Source: Apostichopus japonicus (taxonomy: Eukaryota > Echinodermata > Holothuroidea > Aspidochirotida > Stichopodidae). From it: a DNA stretch of 64,000 nt. Below, piece by piece: positions 39,811 through 52,456 of this stretch (position 1 is its first letter; each line of letters opens with the position of its first letter). Made by a program: the position numbers and the translations under genes. The notes beneath the pieces were generated by a model. That model was not told the origin of the DNA and did not search any database. It was given only the letters and a program-made list of their open reading frames with translations. Location of the stretch: NCBI RefSeq assembly GCF_037975245.1, contig NC_092579.1:17138178-17202177 (forward strand). Direction: 5' to 3'.

Positions 39811-41889
39811 GATAATAATAATAATAATAAAACATTGGGCCTACATTTGGTCTAAAATGATTTTTGCTGATAATAATGCCAACAGGTTGCCATGGTAACC
39901 TATACAATGAAGTTCCAAAACAATTGTTTACTGGGTTTGTCACCTGCATCGAGAGCCAGGTCGGGCCCCAGGGGCAATTACGTCACCGGGGTCTCATTTT
40001 CCTCAAAACACGAACGAATACAAGATTCTTTATATCAAATTAACCCTTGCCCCTCCATATATTACCGACTCCCTCATTTCCGGGGGGGGGTCTTCTTCAG
40101 AGGCTGAATGATAAGTAACAGTAACAGAAGGGACGAACAAAAAATCAATTCAAAAATACACAATGTCTCAAGAAGTCGTGACTACAATAATCTATGGTAG
40201 TAACAGGTGCCAACCACACAGTATAAGTCAATCAACGTGTACGAGAAAGTTTAGCTGTTAAGTAAGTGATGGCGCTAGCTTAAAATTATTCGAAATCGCT
40301 TTTGAAATCTGTAAAAATCTGTCCCGTCAAAGCATTGATATGAATAGAAATAGCGCCTCATCTGGCTACATGGACGTTGGATGCTCACATATCAGTCGCC
40401 GAGAGTGGAAATACTGATTGTTCAGGAAAATAGTTTATATAACAACTGTCGGGAATAAAATGACCATAATGATAATAATAAATACACAATAATATTTCTT
40501 TTTGCTTCATTGCTCCCTGACGAAATCAGAATTTTTCCTCGACAAGGGGCTAGACCTCACCAACAGGGGAGCTGTAGCCCCCTTTGCTTATCATCTGTAC
40601 CTCAGAAATATTGAAATGAGTACAATAATTATTTTCTTGCACAGTAGTCTATATCAGTCTTTCCTCGCTGTGCTATTTCATTGTAATCTGTAATTTCCTA
40701 AGTTTTCTGCCAAAAAAAAGGGTCTACACTGGGATTGTGCAAATATGTGCTTTACGTTTTTGGCTGTGTTGACAAAAAGAATTGGGGGAGGGGGGTACAC
40801 CATCCACACAACCCATGGATTTATGCCAAACGGGGGGGGGGTGGGGGTTCTAAACTACAGAGATTGAAAAATTTACTGTTTTATCAAAAGGTGCTGTTCT
40901 TTTTAAGAAAAAAGGGCTCTTTAAAGGTTCTCTTGTCACTGTGACCTGCCCCACCCCACATTCACATTGTTTTCAGGCTAGAAGGTTTTTCTTTAGGATG
41001 TTGCGAACATTTCCATCATATCGTTCACATGATAAGGTGAAAACCTGAAACAGCCCCGACACCGCGTTCTCTTCAGTTTCACCCATTTGGATACTTCAGA
41101 CTTCACAGAACCGTCATATTTGTCAAATCTGTGCGTTTCGCCTTAGGACACACCAAGACTTAGCAAGAATTATAGTATTTTCATAGCTCATTACTGTAAC
41201 TCATGAAAAATGTCAGTAAATTTGGACGTATATTTTGTCGCGATCGCCAGGTCTGACAAGCGGTGGGGGGGGGGGTGGGGTCACGAGAAAGGGTCTCCGA
41301 ACTGGCTCATGATACCCCTTTGGCCGACCAGTACCATATGATACATCTTACTAACCGCCCTTCAATATGCGGCGATGATAAGAAAGATCTCATTTAAAGT
41401 GATCAGGGGTGTCAATACTGAATGTAGTGCCACGGGGTGTGGGGGGGGGGGATGCTCACCCCAGACACTTGCACGTACGGTGAACGTCACGCGCACGCGC
41501 ACACACTACACGTACGACGGCCTGTTGAAAAGATGGCACGGTACTACTACTAGTAACTGAGGCCGCATCTCGTATCAACTTGAAACAGAAAATCGACTTC
41601 TGCTGTGACCAGAACACCAAGTCTTGCATAGCCTAAGCATCTTACTGAAGACCAAGGATGTGCACGTTTGTCATTAAAATTAGGGACGTTTATAGGCCAA
41701 ATAGTAAGTGGAATTAATGCTGGTGCTTTTTGAGTATATTGGCTAGTTTAGTGTAACGATAGGCTAGGACGACAACGTGCACTGCGTACAACTAAACGAA
41801 CCAATGTCAGCCAGAATATGCTGCAGCTGCATTCGTAGACAATACAGACTCGCATGAATGTGATGTAGCCTAACATGAACAATGCATGT

Positions 41890-42150
41890 TGTTGTTATTG
41901 GCAGGGCATTACTAGTGGGGTTCTAAAGGGTCCGTTTTGGGTCCCTTGTTGTTTGTTGCCTATAGTATGTTGCCTAATGAATGAGTGGAATGGTTTGCCT
42001 GTGAAAGTTGTACCAGCAAGTAGTGGAAATGGGATAAAGAATGCTTTGGGCACTTTAAGCATTGTAATCTGGTCTTCAGTTTTTTTCTCCTATAGCCTAG
42101 TTCCTTGATGGTGACAATAAGTCCCCATCAAGGAGAACTTTCTCCTTTAA
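41890..42150 (+). mobile_element. Internally deleted LINE scrap
   Basis: One frame joins GITSGVLKGPFWVP (a decayed VPQGSVLGP block) directly to MNEWNGLPVKVVPAS, a C-terminal reverse-transcriptase phrase that recurs at 51593-51630 (VNEWNGLPEKVVLAS). The middle is missing. Confidence 0.65.
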
Positions 42151-42689
42151 TTTAGTGGGCGTATGCTACCTTAAAGTAAGAATGAAAATTGCCAATTTAA
42201 ACTCTATCAGCCTTGATTATAGCTGAAGGTGTTGGGTATGATGTGTAATCATAAAATATTACAAACATCTCATCATTTGAAGCTTGAGTGATTTTGGTGC
42301 CAAGTTTCATGAAATATCACCAAAATATCCCAATATTATGGCATGAGATTGCCACGGAAGTAACACATTGGAATTTGGTACAACATGTGCCCAAAAATAC
42401 ACTGGTGAAGTAATGATTAAAATGGGAAAACATGTTCATGGACTGCACCAACTGTGCGTGTCTGTTTTGAGCTGTCTGCAACTGAGATGTGTAGTAGTGA
42501 AAGTAAAGGATGGTATAAGGAGCCACTAATTTTAATGTTAGGCTATATAACAACTAAAACCAGCGGGACTGAAGTTGTACATTACTACTCAATGTGGTTT
42601 AAGTATCAGATGAACTGAGCCCCAAGCTGCATTCAGAATAAGCATAGGCCTATATACATTCAGACATATGTAACTGGAGAACTCACACC

Positions 42690-43113
42690 TTTACATGTCA
42701 GACCAAGATTGGATGGCATGGGCTGATGACATAAATGAAAAGTTGGCAAAACATACATCAGCCCCAGCAAGTGGCACAATGGGATGCAGAATGTGGACAG
42801 GTGCCTACACCATCAGTAAGCCAGGGGCATCAGCATAGACATTATTTTCACAATGCTACCCCTAGCAACTAAGAGAACAGGCAGCAGGGTCCACATTCTG
42901 ACATATATGCTCTTCAAATTATTGTGCAAAGAAAACAAGTTTTAAGGACCAAACCGTTTGACGTCTCCTACATATGCCACAACAGCCTACATGTGGATGG
43001 AGGTGTCATGTCTCTCAGCAGTATCTTGCAGTGCAAACAACATCAGAAGGCCTTGCAAGTTTGATGGCACTTGCCAGGGTCATGGTCATCAGCTTGATTG
43101 CTTGCTTCCCTGA
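42690..43113 (+). pseudogene. His-Me finger (homing-endonuclease-like) pseudogene
   Basis: Three open blocks in different frames line up with the zinc-binding-loop endonuclease family (I-PpoI-like fold). First SGTMGCRMWTGAYT; then, after a stop, LQIIVQRKQVLRTKPFDVSY leading into ICHNSLHV; then, shifted by one base, RRPCKFDGTCQGHGHQLDCL and a stop at 43111. Known members have GCxxWxG near the start, a CHN(S) core with the catalytic His, and a C-x-GHG-x-C zinc loop. Gene-like copies of this domain occur in invertebrate genomes, often repeated. Here the frame is broken at least twice, so it is dead. Confidence 0.6.
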
Positions 43114-43379
43114 GTGAGTGATACTGTTTTAGCTCATCACAGTGAGTGTGGATAGACTCAAATTACTGGCATCACTGGTAAATATTGTCATCTTCATCAT
43201 CAGTGTAGTTTTTCATCCTAGAGTAACTGTGGTCATGAATCAGTTCATCTCTTTATACTGGACTGGTTTATGTTTTTAGTTGTTTGTTCTCTCTGAGATA
43301 TGCTCCCCTCCATCTGTATGCTCTGCCCGGCCCTCTTACGTAATTCCTTACATTGTTGTTTTCTTTGCATCTATTTCAG

Positions 43380-43760
43380 AGTCTGGAAACATGGACTATT
43401 TGAGCTCACCTATAATATTGCAGCTTCCATCATCCTGGCTACAGATTCTTCAGGCACATTATTTGTTATGTGTATGGCACTGGTCCCGGTACTGACTATC
43501 GCATGAAATGTACGTAGTACTATGTTTTGGATTTTTTTCTTTCATTACATGTAGGACCAAACTGGTTGGCTGGCTATTGTAGTGTACTGACAGCAGGACT
43601 GGGAAGACACTTGCTGTTGAGCAATCTATGAGCTGCACTTGAACTGATTGATTACCACACGGCCGTCCCTCATCAGCCCACTACTCTGGGCAGCGGGGTC
43701 AACCCAATCCTAGGAAAGGCAGCCATACAGTACCTGGAGCTCATCCTGTAGTAAGTAATG
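43380..43760 (+). other. Two open segments of unknown origin
   Basis: After an acceptor-like 'tctatttcag' at 43378 a frame reads VWKHGLFELTYNIAASIILA, then DSSGTLFVMCMALVPVLTIA and stops. At 43559-43750 a second frame reads PNWLAGYCSVLTAGLGRHLL, a TGA, then LIDYHTAVPHQPTTLGSGVN and PILGKAAIQYLE. Both look coding in composition and the first is membrane-like, but I do not recognise them. They could be exons of a decayed gene. Confidence 0.3.
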
Positions 43761-44387
43761 TTGATATGCACATGCTATTGTGTCTGGGCTGGGTAAAATA
43801 TAATTCCTTATCCTAGTTTGCCAAGGTCAGCTCTGTGCATCATTGTCTCTGTAGAGAGTTTCAGAGTATGTTTGGTAGACCAAACCAACTGTGGGTAGGA
43901 TATAATAGCTTTTAAACAGCATGTGTTTGTATTTGATTACATATATGCAAATGTAAAGTTGATAGGAATTATTAAACCTATAATGCATTTATCCATATAA
44001 TTATTATAATGATAAACCTCTGCAAGTACATTATATCAAAAATAACACTATCACATTTCTGCTCTCCATCTTGAGAGAGGGATGTATATTTGACAGTCTT
44101 TCTGCAATATTTTATGTCATATTTTCATGCCATGATGGCAGCCTTTATATATATATATTACAAATGGAAGAAGTATTATTAACTTGATATTAAACATGTA
44201 TAACACAGAAGTATGAATTAAATTATATTACACATTGAGAAAATTAAACTGACAAATGTGATGAATGGTTTCATCCTCTGCTGATTCTTGTCTTGGTCAA
44301 AAGAGGGACGAGAGAAACACAACAGAGGTTTTCATAAATATGACTTAACAGCTCACACCTCGTCTTCTTTGATTTTGCCCTCCTCAG
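43761..44387. other. Presumed adducin intron
   Basis: AT-rich sequence with a polypyrimidine stretch before the acceptor at 44386-44387. Nothing else recognisable. Confidence 0.4.
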
Positions 44388-45838
44388 CCAATCGACCTGA
44401 ACGCTCAAGTCTACGCCAAGTCTAAAGGAATTAACCAGAGGTAGTACCATGACGAGGCTGTACTGTACACAGCCTATGCTCCCAATCCATTCACATCGAT
44501 GTCAGAGAGAGAAATCCTTGATAACAAGAAAGAAATTGCAAACAAAACTGATCAAGGTTTGTTCATCTCATTTTACAAGTCCTGTAGATAATTTTTTTAT
44601 CCGGCTTTTTTTTGGGTTGGTGGGTTGGGGGGGTCCAGGGGGTGGGCATATTGGTCTGATATAGAGGCTCACTAACACGGCTTAGGTCTTTGACCTTTCA
44701 GCCCTTGTCCCCCCTTCCCCCACCCCTTGCAATGAAAGGGAATTGCCATGAAAGACAGATTTACACACAACTTTATAGATGTTATCATTTTAAGTCTGTA
44801 TGTTTCACTCTTTAAGTATGTTTCCTCCTCCGCAACACAGATTTGAATCTCTCCTCAGCAGTTCCATTTCTGGCTTAAATCTGCCCAGCCCCCCCCCCCA
44901 CCACCACCACTGCTACCTTTATACACCATCACCCTAGCTTATACTCTGCTCGTAGGCTGAAATAGAATGGTCTTTCGTCACACCTCTGGAGGGTGGTGTT
45001 GACCCACTCTCAGTCGATGGATTACATCATCATCTCTCACTCATAGATCTACTTTTCTCTCCTCTTCCTCGCTACAGATGTGAAGAAGATTGAGCTGATC
45101 ATGCAAGCCGAGGAGACTGAAATTAAAGAAACCAAGGAGGAGAGTGAGGATGGAGAGAAGATCAGAACACAGAAAATAACAACCAAGACTGTGACTATTC
45201 ACGGAGGTAATAGTCTGCCAGAGCTTACCACTTACAGCTGGTGGAGAGAGAGAGAGATGGAATGTTGTTGTCATTCCTCCTGTTCAAGAAGCGGCTACAT
45301 TACCTAGCTGTTGATTGTGATCTAACAATTCATTTGAGTCCTGTATTCTCCAGCTTCCTCTCTCTTAACCCAGCACAACCCTCTTAAAACTTAAAATAAG
45401 TTGGCTATAGCATGTATGTGTGTGTGCATGTATGTATGTATGTAGTTCTAAAGCCATGAGAGACCACACAATGGTCCACTCAATACATCACATGCATAAA
45501 TAGGTGCGTTTCTGTTGGGTTTGATACAGTCATGGTAGAATTTAATAATGATCTCGCCAATGTCTCTCTCTTGTATGATCACAGTTTTCCATCCTCTCTC
45601 TCTCTTCACAACTCTTTCAGATCAACTGGGGACGGTAGAAACAACCACAGTCAGTATTGTGAACAATGAGAAGGAAGACAACGATGACAGGGTACCCTCC
45701 CCCACCCCAGAGGGCAGTCAGAGAGTGGAAGGTTCTCCCTCGAAGGACCCGTCCCTAAGGCCGACCAAGAAGAAGAAGAAGTTCCGAACTCCATCATTCT
45801 TTTCAAAGAAGAAGAAGGACAAAAAGGCGGAGAGCTAG
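44388..45838 (+). CDS. Adducin, last three coding exons, with an in-frame TAG
   Basis: Adducin links spectrin to actin at the membrane; only the tail is present. Exons 44388-44556, 45078-45206, 45621-45838, phase 1 at both junctions, stop TAG at 45836. The first holds the end of the neck: APNPFTSMSEREILDNKKEI corresponds to the conserved NPFT.LTDRELEEYRREV part of vertebrate adducins. The last ends with the MARCKS-related domain: Lys-rich KKKKKFRTPSFFSKKKKDKK, almost the vertebrate KKKKKFRTPSFLKKSKKK, which binds calmodulin and is phosphorylated by PKC on the Ser. Between them is an acidic, Lys/Glu-rich tail. Odd: codon 19 of the first exon is TAG (44442-44444), aligned with a Glu of vertebrate adducin, while frame is kept on both sides. 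I found no adducin head or neck exons upstream, so a truncated duplicate or an error is possible. Confidence 0.75.
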
Positions 45839-48800
45839 AGGAAGAATCGCTACTTTTCAAATGACGAGTCAATCTTCTTTTCATAAGTTTGTTTGTGTGG
45901 AAAGTTGATTGCAAACGTTAGTAAGCAGTACTGTTAGAGTTCTACTGTCCGATGCTGTGAGAAGGAGAGGCGGCCAGCATATCTCCCAATTACTGATCAC
46001 AATAATCCTCCCTCCCCTCTAGTTATTACAATTTTTTAATATTTTTTTCTCTCTTTGCAAGTACTATGTTTGTAGACGCAATAACACAGCTACATGTAAG
46101 TCAAGTATATGCCTACCCTGTGATGCGAGAAGCTTCTCTCGAGTGTCCACAGCGACGGCAAGTAGTCAGGGCAGAGGTCAACAGATTTTTTTTTGCATTT
46201 TATTGCTTCCATTATATAAGTTTATTAGGTTGTTGTTAAATATTGAAATTAACTCTAGGCTGGATCAGCATTATGTTCCAGGGAAAAGTTTTCTCCCTCT
46301 CTTTATTTTTTTCCCCCATTTTCTCTTAAATTTTAGGCTAACAGGATCGCAGAGCGTACACTGTCTATTTACTCCAGTCGCATAATGTACCTTTTTTGTA
46401 TAGTACATAATATCATGTATTTGTTGGAACAGATTTTAAGCATTAGAGTTGTATCACTTTCCTTGGTTAGTATTTTGTGTATATATATGAGAATGGGGCG
46501 CATAAAGGCGCCTTCCTTCTTGCATGCCCGGGTTTTCCGTAATCGGACCATGTGTCGGTTCAGTCAGTGTACTTTCCTGAAATGTTATTCTCATTTGTAT
46601 TTTTTTGTTAACTATCTGAATGTTTGCATTGTTTTGGTGAAGAGAAAGTTTGTCTTTTGTTTCTGTTTCGAGGCCAGGTCACAGTGATAGAAATCATGAT
46701 AAGTATTAACTACAGCTCTTTGACATATATACGTGTTATGTACACTTCACAGGCATGCTTCATTTTGTTTCCATATTTGAAGGATAGCTCTTTTTTCCAT
46801 ATTCTTTTGTTCTATTGGCTTTGGATTCAGACCTTCTACTTAAAACTGAGTTGTAGGTGTACCTTAGTAAGTGCAATTTTATAATAGTATCGAAAACTAA
46901 ACAAAAATAATGTTATTATCATAGAGGTCTTTTTTTTTATTTTCGCAGGTTTAACAAAAGAAAGAAAATGGGGAATATTTCAGTAACAGCATCTGGTCAA
47001 CAGAGGCCAATCTGTATGGAATGTGGTTTGTTTAGTAGTGTAGCGGAGCATGAATAAAACAACTAACCTTGTTGAATGGATGAAGAATGAATGGGCTTTG
47101 TGAAACCTTGTATTTTGTAATAAAAGGAAGAAGGAAAAAAACATTTCATAGGGTATTTTGTTTTTCAAGTATGACTGCATGTTGAAATTTTTATGATTTT
47201 CCTTTGGATATGAGATGTAATCTTCATTTGTACAACAAAGCCAAGCTTAAAAACAATCTTTACTGTTTTTTTTTTCTAAATTCATAATACTTAAATGGCT
47301 AGACATGTGAAAAGTATGAATATATTCCTCATTCCTTGTGTTATTAGGTTACGTCTTGGATGCATGTATTCATGATTAAAGTATTTCATTACGACTTGTA
47401 TTCTTAATTATTGACATTACTAAGATAGTTCTTCAGTGTTAATTCATCTATGTCATATATATAGAAATATTAACTGTGTTCTGTTTTATTTTAAAGTCAG
47501 AAAAAGAAGTGAAATACGGCGACCGGTTGTTAAAGTAAGAAGTCTGTGAGCCAGCTGTTGACTCTTATTAATATCTAGTCTTGCTCTTGATTTATGAAAG
47601 GTGTAGCTATGATGAAGATGCAGAATAATATTTACCTGTAAACTTCAATTGCATTTCACAAGTTTAAAAAGCCAGCATGGGGTGTGTGAACAAACCTGTA
47701 GTTATGCATGCTATGATTTGATAATAAGGGAATAGCTATCTTCAGACCAGGAGGAAGTGTATTCCTGTGTACCTCTGGGCGGGTTCAGTGACTGGGCTCA
47801 GTGTACCATTGTCCCATGGATAAATGGAACAGTCGTACCAAGGGCTAAACTTGGCATTGTGTCCACATGGTAAACATGTGCAACTTAACAATGAGCAGAG
47901 GCCACTCCAGGAACAGGTGCTCATGGGATACATGGATATTGGTGTTATAGCTATGAATATTTATTAGCTAATGTTAGTTTAGTAGTTTAGTGCAGTACTA
48001 ATGAATATTCATGAATTTGTATTGACATATATAAGTATTCAGATCAACAGGAAGAGCGCAGCCAAGTAGAAAACATCCCATTTCATTCAACAAATTTCTT
48101 GGTATTTTGCCTATTTGTGAGCTTACCATGGTGATGTGGTTGCAATGACTCATTCTGCAGCCATTGTGTGTATGTCGGGCTGGTGCCTTATTAAGAGATT
48201 TGTAACAATAGCAGAGGTTGAAGGGAAATATTACAAATAGAATAAGACAGTATTTATTGACAAGTTTGGATCAACTGATGTTCATTTCAGACGTACTGAC
48301 ACTTCAAGCATAATGAATATTCATGTCATATATCACATGTAGCATGATTCCTATGCCTGATTTTCCACGTTGTCGTCATGTGAGCGTTCGTGTTTAAGTG
48401 GAGGGTTTTGCAGTCACCATAAGAACCGTTACCCCACTTTTTGTATAGTTCATGTAAGTAGTTTGCTTAACTAAAATTTTTGGAAAAATAGATTCTTTGC
48501 ACAGAATATAAACAAGAAAGAATAGAAACAAAACAAATTTGGAAAGGTAAGGCGAGGTATAACTGCAAGGCTGTAAAACGATAAAAAGTTCATATAAAGT
48601 TAAAATTGAGATAAAAAGTTGAATGTATATCCTGTATGGTAGTTAATTAGTGTTATGTAACCAAATTTGAATATTGATATAACAAAACCTTAAAATGGTT
48701 ATCGAGGAGTGAATGATGCCGGTCAGAAACGCTGTAAAGAAGTTGCCGTGGTATTAATCGTAATGTTGTATTTGTACGGCATGATCACCCAGGTCAATCT

Positions 48801-49912
48801 GAAGTGTTTTTTTTTTCTTTTCAGAAAAGAGGTTCTGTTTTGTGAAGTGGTTGGAAGAGTAGACTTTGGATCGACTCTTAATCCCAAGCAGAGGAGTGAC
48901 AGGGTCTTCTCTTTTCCAATATTTATAGTTTTCGGACAAAATGTACTGTTACCTTAGCCTTTTCAAAACATGGTGGTGGTGGGGGGGGGGGTTAAAAAAA
49001 TCTCGACACAGTTTGTTCCAGTAGTAACCAAACATAATAAAATAATGCAGGGGGGAAATGACTATATATATACTGATTTAAAAAAAAAAATTTAGTCGAT
49101 CATTTGCATATTTTTCCTTTTCTTTTCTTTGTTTTCTGTAAATAAAGAATGAACACATGTCTTCTGTTGTTCATATTGTGGCTAGATCATTGCTTGTGGG
49201 ATTGGAATGGCTTCTTTAGGTGCTTTAGTTAATACGCATATCCCTGTACCACAGATAACACCCACGCCATGTGATCATTGTTGTAACCTCTACCGAGGTA
49301 CAACATGGGAGGGGACGCTCCGACATCGCGACGTCTCGTCACGGTTTTTGGCAGAAGGGGTGAAGCGTTTCTATCACAGTACACAAAGCTCTGTACAATT
49401 TTCATTGCACGTTCAGTAATTGCAGAAACCACTGGTTTCTATTGTGTACTCATTGTCTCCATGGCAACTGCCTTTTTTTAGTATGCGTTTCACACGTGTG
49501 GTTCTTTGCACTTTTGCTTAATAAATGTTGCAATATCGTGTCCCAAAAGAAGTGGAAAAGTAAACAGGCAGTCCTGAAATTTCTTTTCTTTCCGTATTTA
49601 TTTCTTGTCAGTCTCTCTCTCATTTCTAGTGTTAAAAGAAAAAGAAGGGAGCGATTTGAGAACTTGACTGGTACTTACAAATGGAACTGGAAGTTGACCT
49701 CGCTTAACATCCCCACATATCTTATATATATTAGGATGTTATGAATAATCTGACAGACTAGTTTGCCAAAAAAAATTGTTTTGACAAGACAGTATATTGC
49801 AGTCGATATGAAAGCTAGATAATATTTCTCAATAATCGTTTTGCCCTTTGAAAGGCCTTGTATAACTAAAATAATAGGTCTAGGCCTACTACATCTCTTA
49901 AGCCTATTGAAA
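45839..49912. other. Adducin 3' UTR and spacer
   Basis: AT-rich, with AATAAA hexamers at 47119 and about 49140. A moderately GC-rich island at 47745-47935 contains 'gggcgggttcagtgactgg' and no coding frame I trust. G-run at about 48972-48991. No gene is supportable. Confidence 0.5.
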
Positions 49913-50887
49913 CAGGGCCGTCTTAACGCATGGGCCCACTGGGCCCTGGCCCAGGGCCCCGCGATGCCAGGGGCCCCGCAATCGTAGTAACCCCATGTCT
50001 TAATCTGGGAGGAAAACTTATTGCATAGGCCATTATGCCTGATTGAATTCGATACTTGACAACTTGTGACGAGAGTTGGTGAAACACTTGAGAGTTTGAC
50101 ATTAAATATTCGAATCTGAGTTGGCAGCCCTGAAATATACAATGCCCGAAGGCTTACAACACCAATTGGTCATAGCTGGTCATAAGAACCTACGCTAGTC
50201 TCTCCTACTATTAACAGTACACTCAATTCACCTAATGGGTGCAATTATGTTTCACCATGAGGAGCATGCTATAAGTTCATGTTCCTCGGGCCCTCCCTTA
50301 AAAATACTTCAGGTTCTTGGCGATTACGTTGCGTTAGATAGTGTAAAACCGCCTACACCCCCCTTCATTTCAATGCATGATGGTTACAAATTGTACTTGG
50401 GAACGTTCATTTTCAAGGTTAAAACAAATCAAGAATAATCCCGGAACATAATGGGGCAACGGCAATTTAATAGGCTCTCTCTCGTGTGCATAGAAAGCGA
50501 CATCCTCAAAAACATTGACTTTCAGCCAATCATACAACAGTTTACGATCAAGAAATGCCGCAAGTTCCGTTAGTTTCCCCAGTTGAAAGACTCAACACAA
50601 GGTTGTTACAAATGTTGAGTCCAGTATTGTTAGGGAAGGGATGGAGGGCAACTGGAAGATTACTCTTCTTTAATGTATTTCAGCTTTAGAAATATCACGT
50701 ATGTTATTCAGCTAAAGTTTTATGCTTTATGCGCGACATAGAGAGGGGTGATACATGTAGGCATGTCTATGCTTGAGCGATTGTCAAGGATATCAAGTTT
50801 TCACGCAACTTTTTTCGAACTCACTTGATTGAGGGGCCCCGCTCCATTGCCGGGCCCAGGGCCCGGTGATCTCTTAAGACGGCCCTG
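49913..50887. mobile_element. hAT-type non-autonomous element with perfect 8-bp target duplication
   Basis: Ends CAGGGCCGTCTTAA at left and, reversed, CAGGGCCGTCTTAAGAG at right; subterminal GC-rich palindromic stretches ('gggcccactgggccctgg', and 'gggcccagggccc' near the right end). TATTGAAA flanks both sides (49905-49912 and 50888-50895). CAGGGCCG..-type ends with 'ggggcccc' inside are a widespread hAT style in animals. 975 bp, no transposase frame. Confidence 0.93.
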
Positions 50888-51000
50888 TATTGAAACATTC
50901 TGTAATGTGTTTTATAATGCATAATACAACAATTAAAGCCCCCCCCCCCCCCACCACCCTTTCCTCCCCAACTTTCAGTAGAACAATTTTGTCTTGGTCT

Positions 51001-51690
51001 CAGGGGTGGCAAATGCTTTTTAATATTGATAAATGCAAGGTAATGCACATTGGCAGTAGTAACCAAAAGTGTACATACGATCTTAACGGTGTGGAGTTAC
51101 AGGAAGTCTATATTGAAAGAGACCTACAGTAGGTATCTACATTGACTCATCTCTGCGACCTTCTAAACATTGTCTTGAAGCTGCTAAAGAGCTAATAGGG
51201 TTTAAGGTATGATCAAGAGGAACTTCAGTTTTCTGAAAGAGGACATCGTAGTTAGGCTTTATAAGCAGTCGGTTAGGCCTTATCTGGAAATTGCTGTGCA
51301 GGCTTGGAACCCATATTTTGCTAAGGATAAGGAAGTACTAGAAAATGTCCAGAGGAGGGCTACTAGGATGATAAAGAGTGTTCATTATAATAGGCGGTTA
51401 CAACTGTTGAATCTCACCACACTATAGCTTAGGGGGTTACGTGGGTACTTGATCCAGGTTTTCAAGATTGTGTATGGTTTCGACAATTTATCCTTTACCG
51501 ACTTCTTCATGTTTGCTAACAGTAGTTGTCTTAAACTCCAAAAGTCACATAGTAGGATTAACATTCGGCATTTTTTTTTCTAATAGGGTTGTGAATGAGT
51601 GGAATGGTTTGCCTGAAAAAGTTGTACTTGCAAGTAGGCTATGTGTCAATGGGTTTAAGAATTTAACGACCGTGTCGAATAATATAATTC
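51001..51690 (+). mobile_element. LINE 3' half, degraded
   Basis: Frames in order read MLFNIDKCKVMHIG, DLNGVELQEV, MIKRNFSFLKEDIVVRLYKQ, SVRPYLEIAVQAWNP, LENVQRRATRMIKSV, YLIQVFKIVYGF, VVNEWNGLPEKVV and FKNLTTV, the thumb and C-terminal blocks of a CR1/L2-like reverse transcriptase. At least three frameshifts or stops. It begins about 110 bp after the hAT element and a C-run. Confidence 0.85.
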
Positions 51691-51959
51691 CTCCTCTACA
51701 AGACTACAACACACATAATGTTTACTACTGAATCTGTGTGTTCGACTGTTCGGGCAAACTTTGTCTTTGTCACTCTTTTTTAAAATATCCATAATCCCTA
51801 ACATACAAATAAATACTAATACGAACAGCCAATCAATCTTGTAACCAGTGCGCATTAACTGATCAAACAAGCTAGTGAGCAATACTATAATCAACACCCA
51901 TATAAACTTCCGAGTTGTCACAATTGGCGTGCGATCTAGGGAATATCTTTACTCAAAAA

Positions 51960-52010
51960 AATGATGTACGCTCCGCGCCAACCTGTGGTGGCGCTCCGCT
52001 TAGATAGTGT
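51960..52010 (+). repeat. Partial copy of the shared hAT module
   Basis: 'gtacgctccgcgccaacc' then 'gtggtggcgctccgcttaga', the right half of the module described under 52351-52456. Confidence 0.75.
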
Positions 52011-52350
52011 CGAAAGCGCCCCTACAGGACATTCTCGTCCCTGCCGGCCAATCAGTCTATCACCCTAATAATATTTCAGGCGCAATCTTTGATGTCAGTT
52101 TGACATATAGTTCGGTCATTTCAGTATGTTACTTGGCTAAATCCCAGTCAATCTTTCTTTATTTTCCACGCGCAATTTGCAGATTTGTCGAAAAATGTCA
52201 TGATGCCGGTGTCAAACTCACAAAAGATATGTCATGATATTTCCAAGTAACTAACCAGATTTTTTTTTCTATTTCACTAAACTATTTGATGACCATATCA
52301 AAACATGGGATTTCAAAATAAAGGATGTTGAGAAAACTTTAGAGCAGCTT

Positions 52351-52456
52351 AGAAGGCCTGGGAAGTGTCATTTCCAACGATCTAGGAGGCCTTTAAAGCT
52401 AAAAAATTCCGGTAAGCTGCGCGCCAACTCGTGGTGGCGCTCCGCTTAGATAGTAA
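52351..52456 (+). repeat. Copy of the shared hAT module
   Basis: 'gggaagtgtcatttcc', 'cgatctaggaggc', 'gcgcgccaactcg' and 'ggtggcgctccgcttagat' in order. The same order, with 10-25 percent drift, is seen at 9748-9843 (minus), 10125-10225 (minus), 37895-38000 (plus), 54333-54436 (plus) and in part at 51960. Confidence 0.8.

Larger units (their letters stand above)
38935..42680. other. Spacer after the lectin gene, repeat-rich
   Basis: Apart from the lectin 3' flank and the LINE scrap listed separately, I see G-run-rich pieces (about 40785-40850, 41262-41282, 41438-41452) in the style of hAT-like ends, and no supportable gene. No adducin exon was found here although adducin 3' exons follow downstream. 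Confidence 0.5.
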
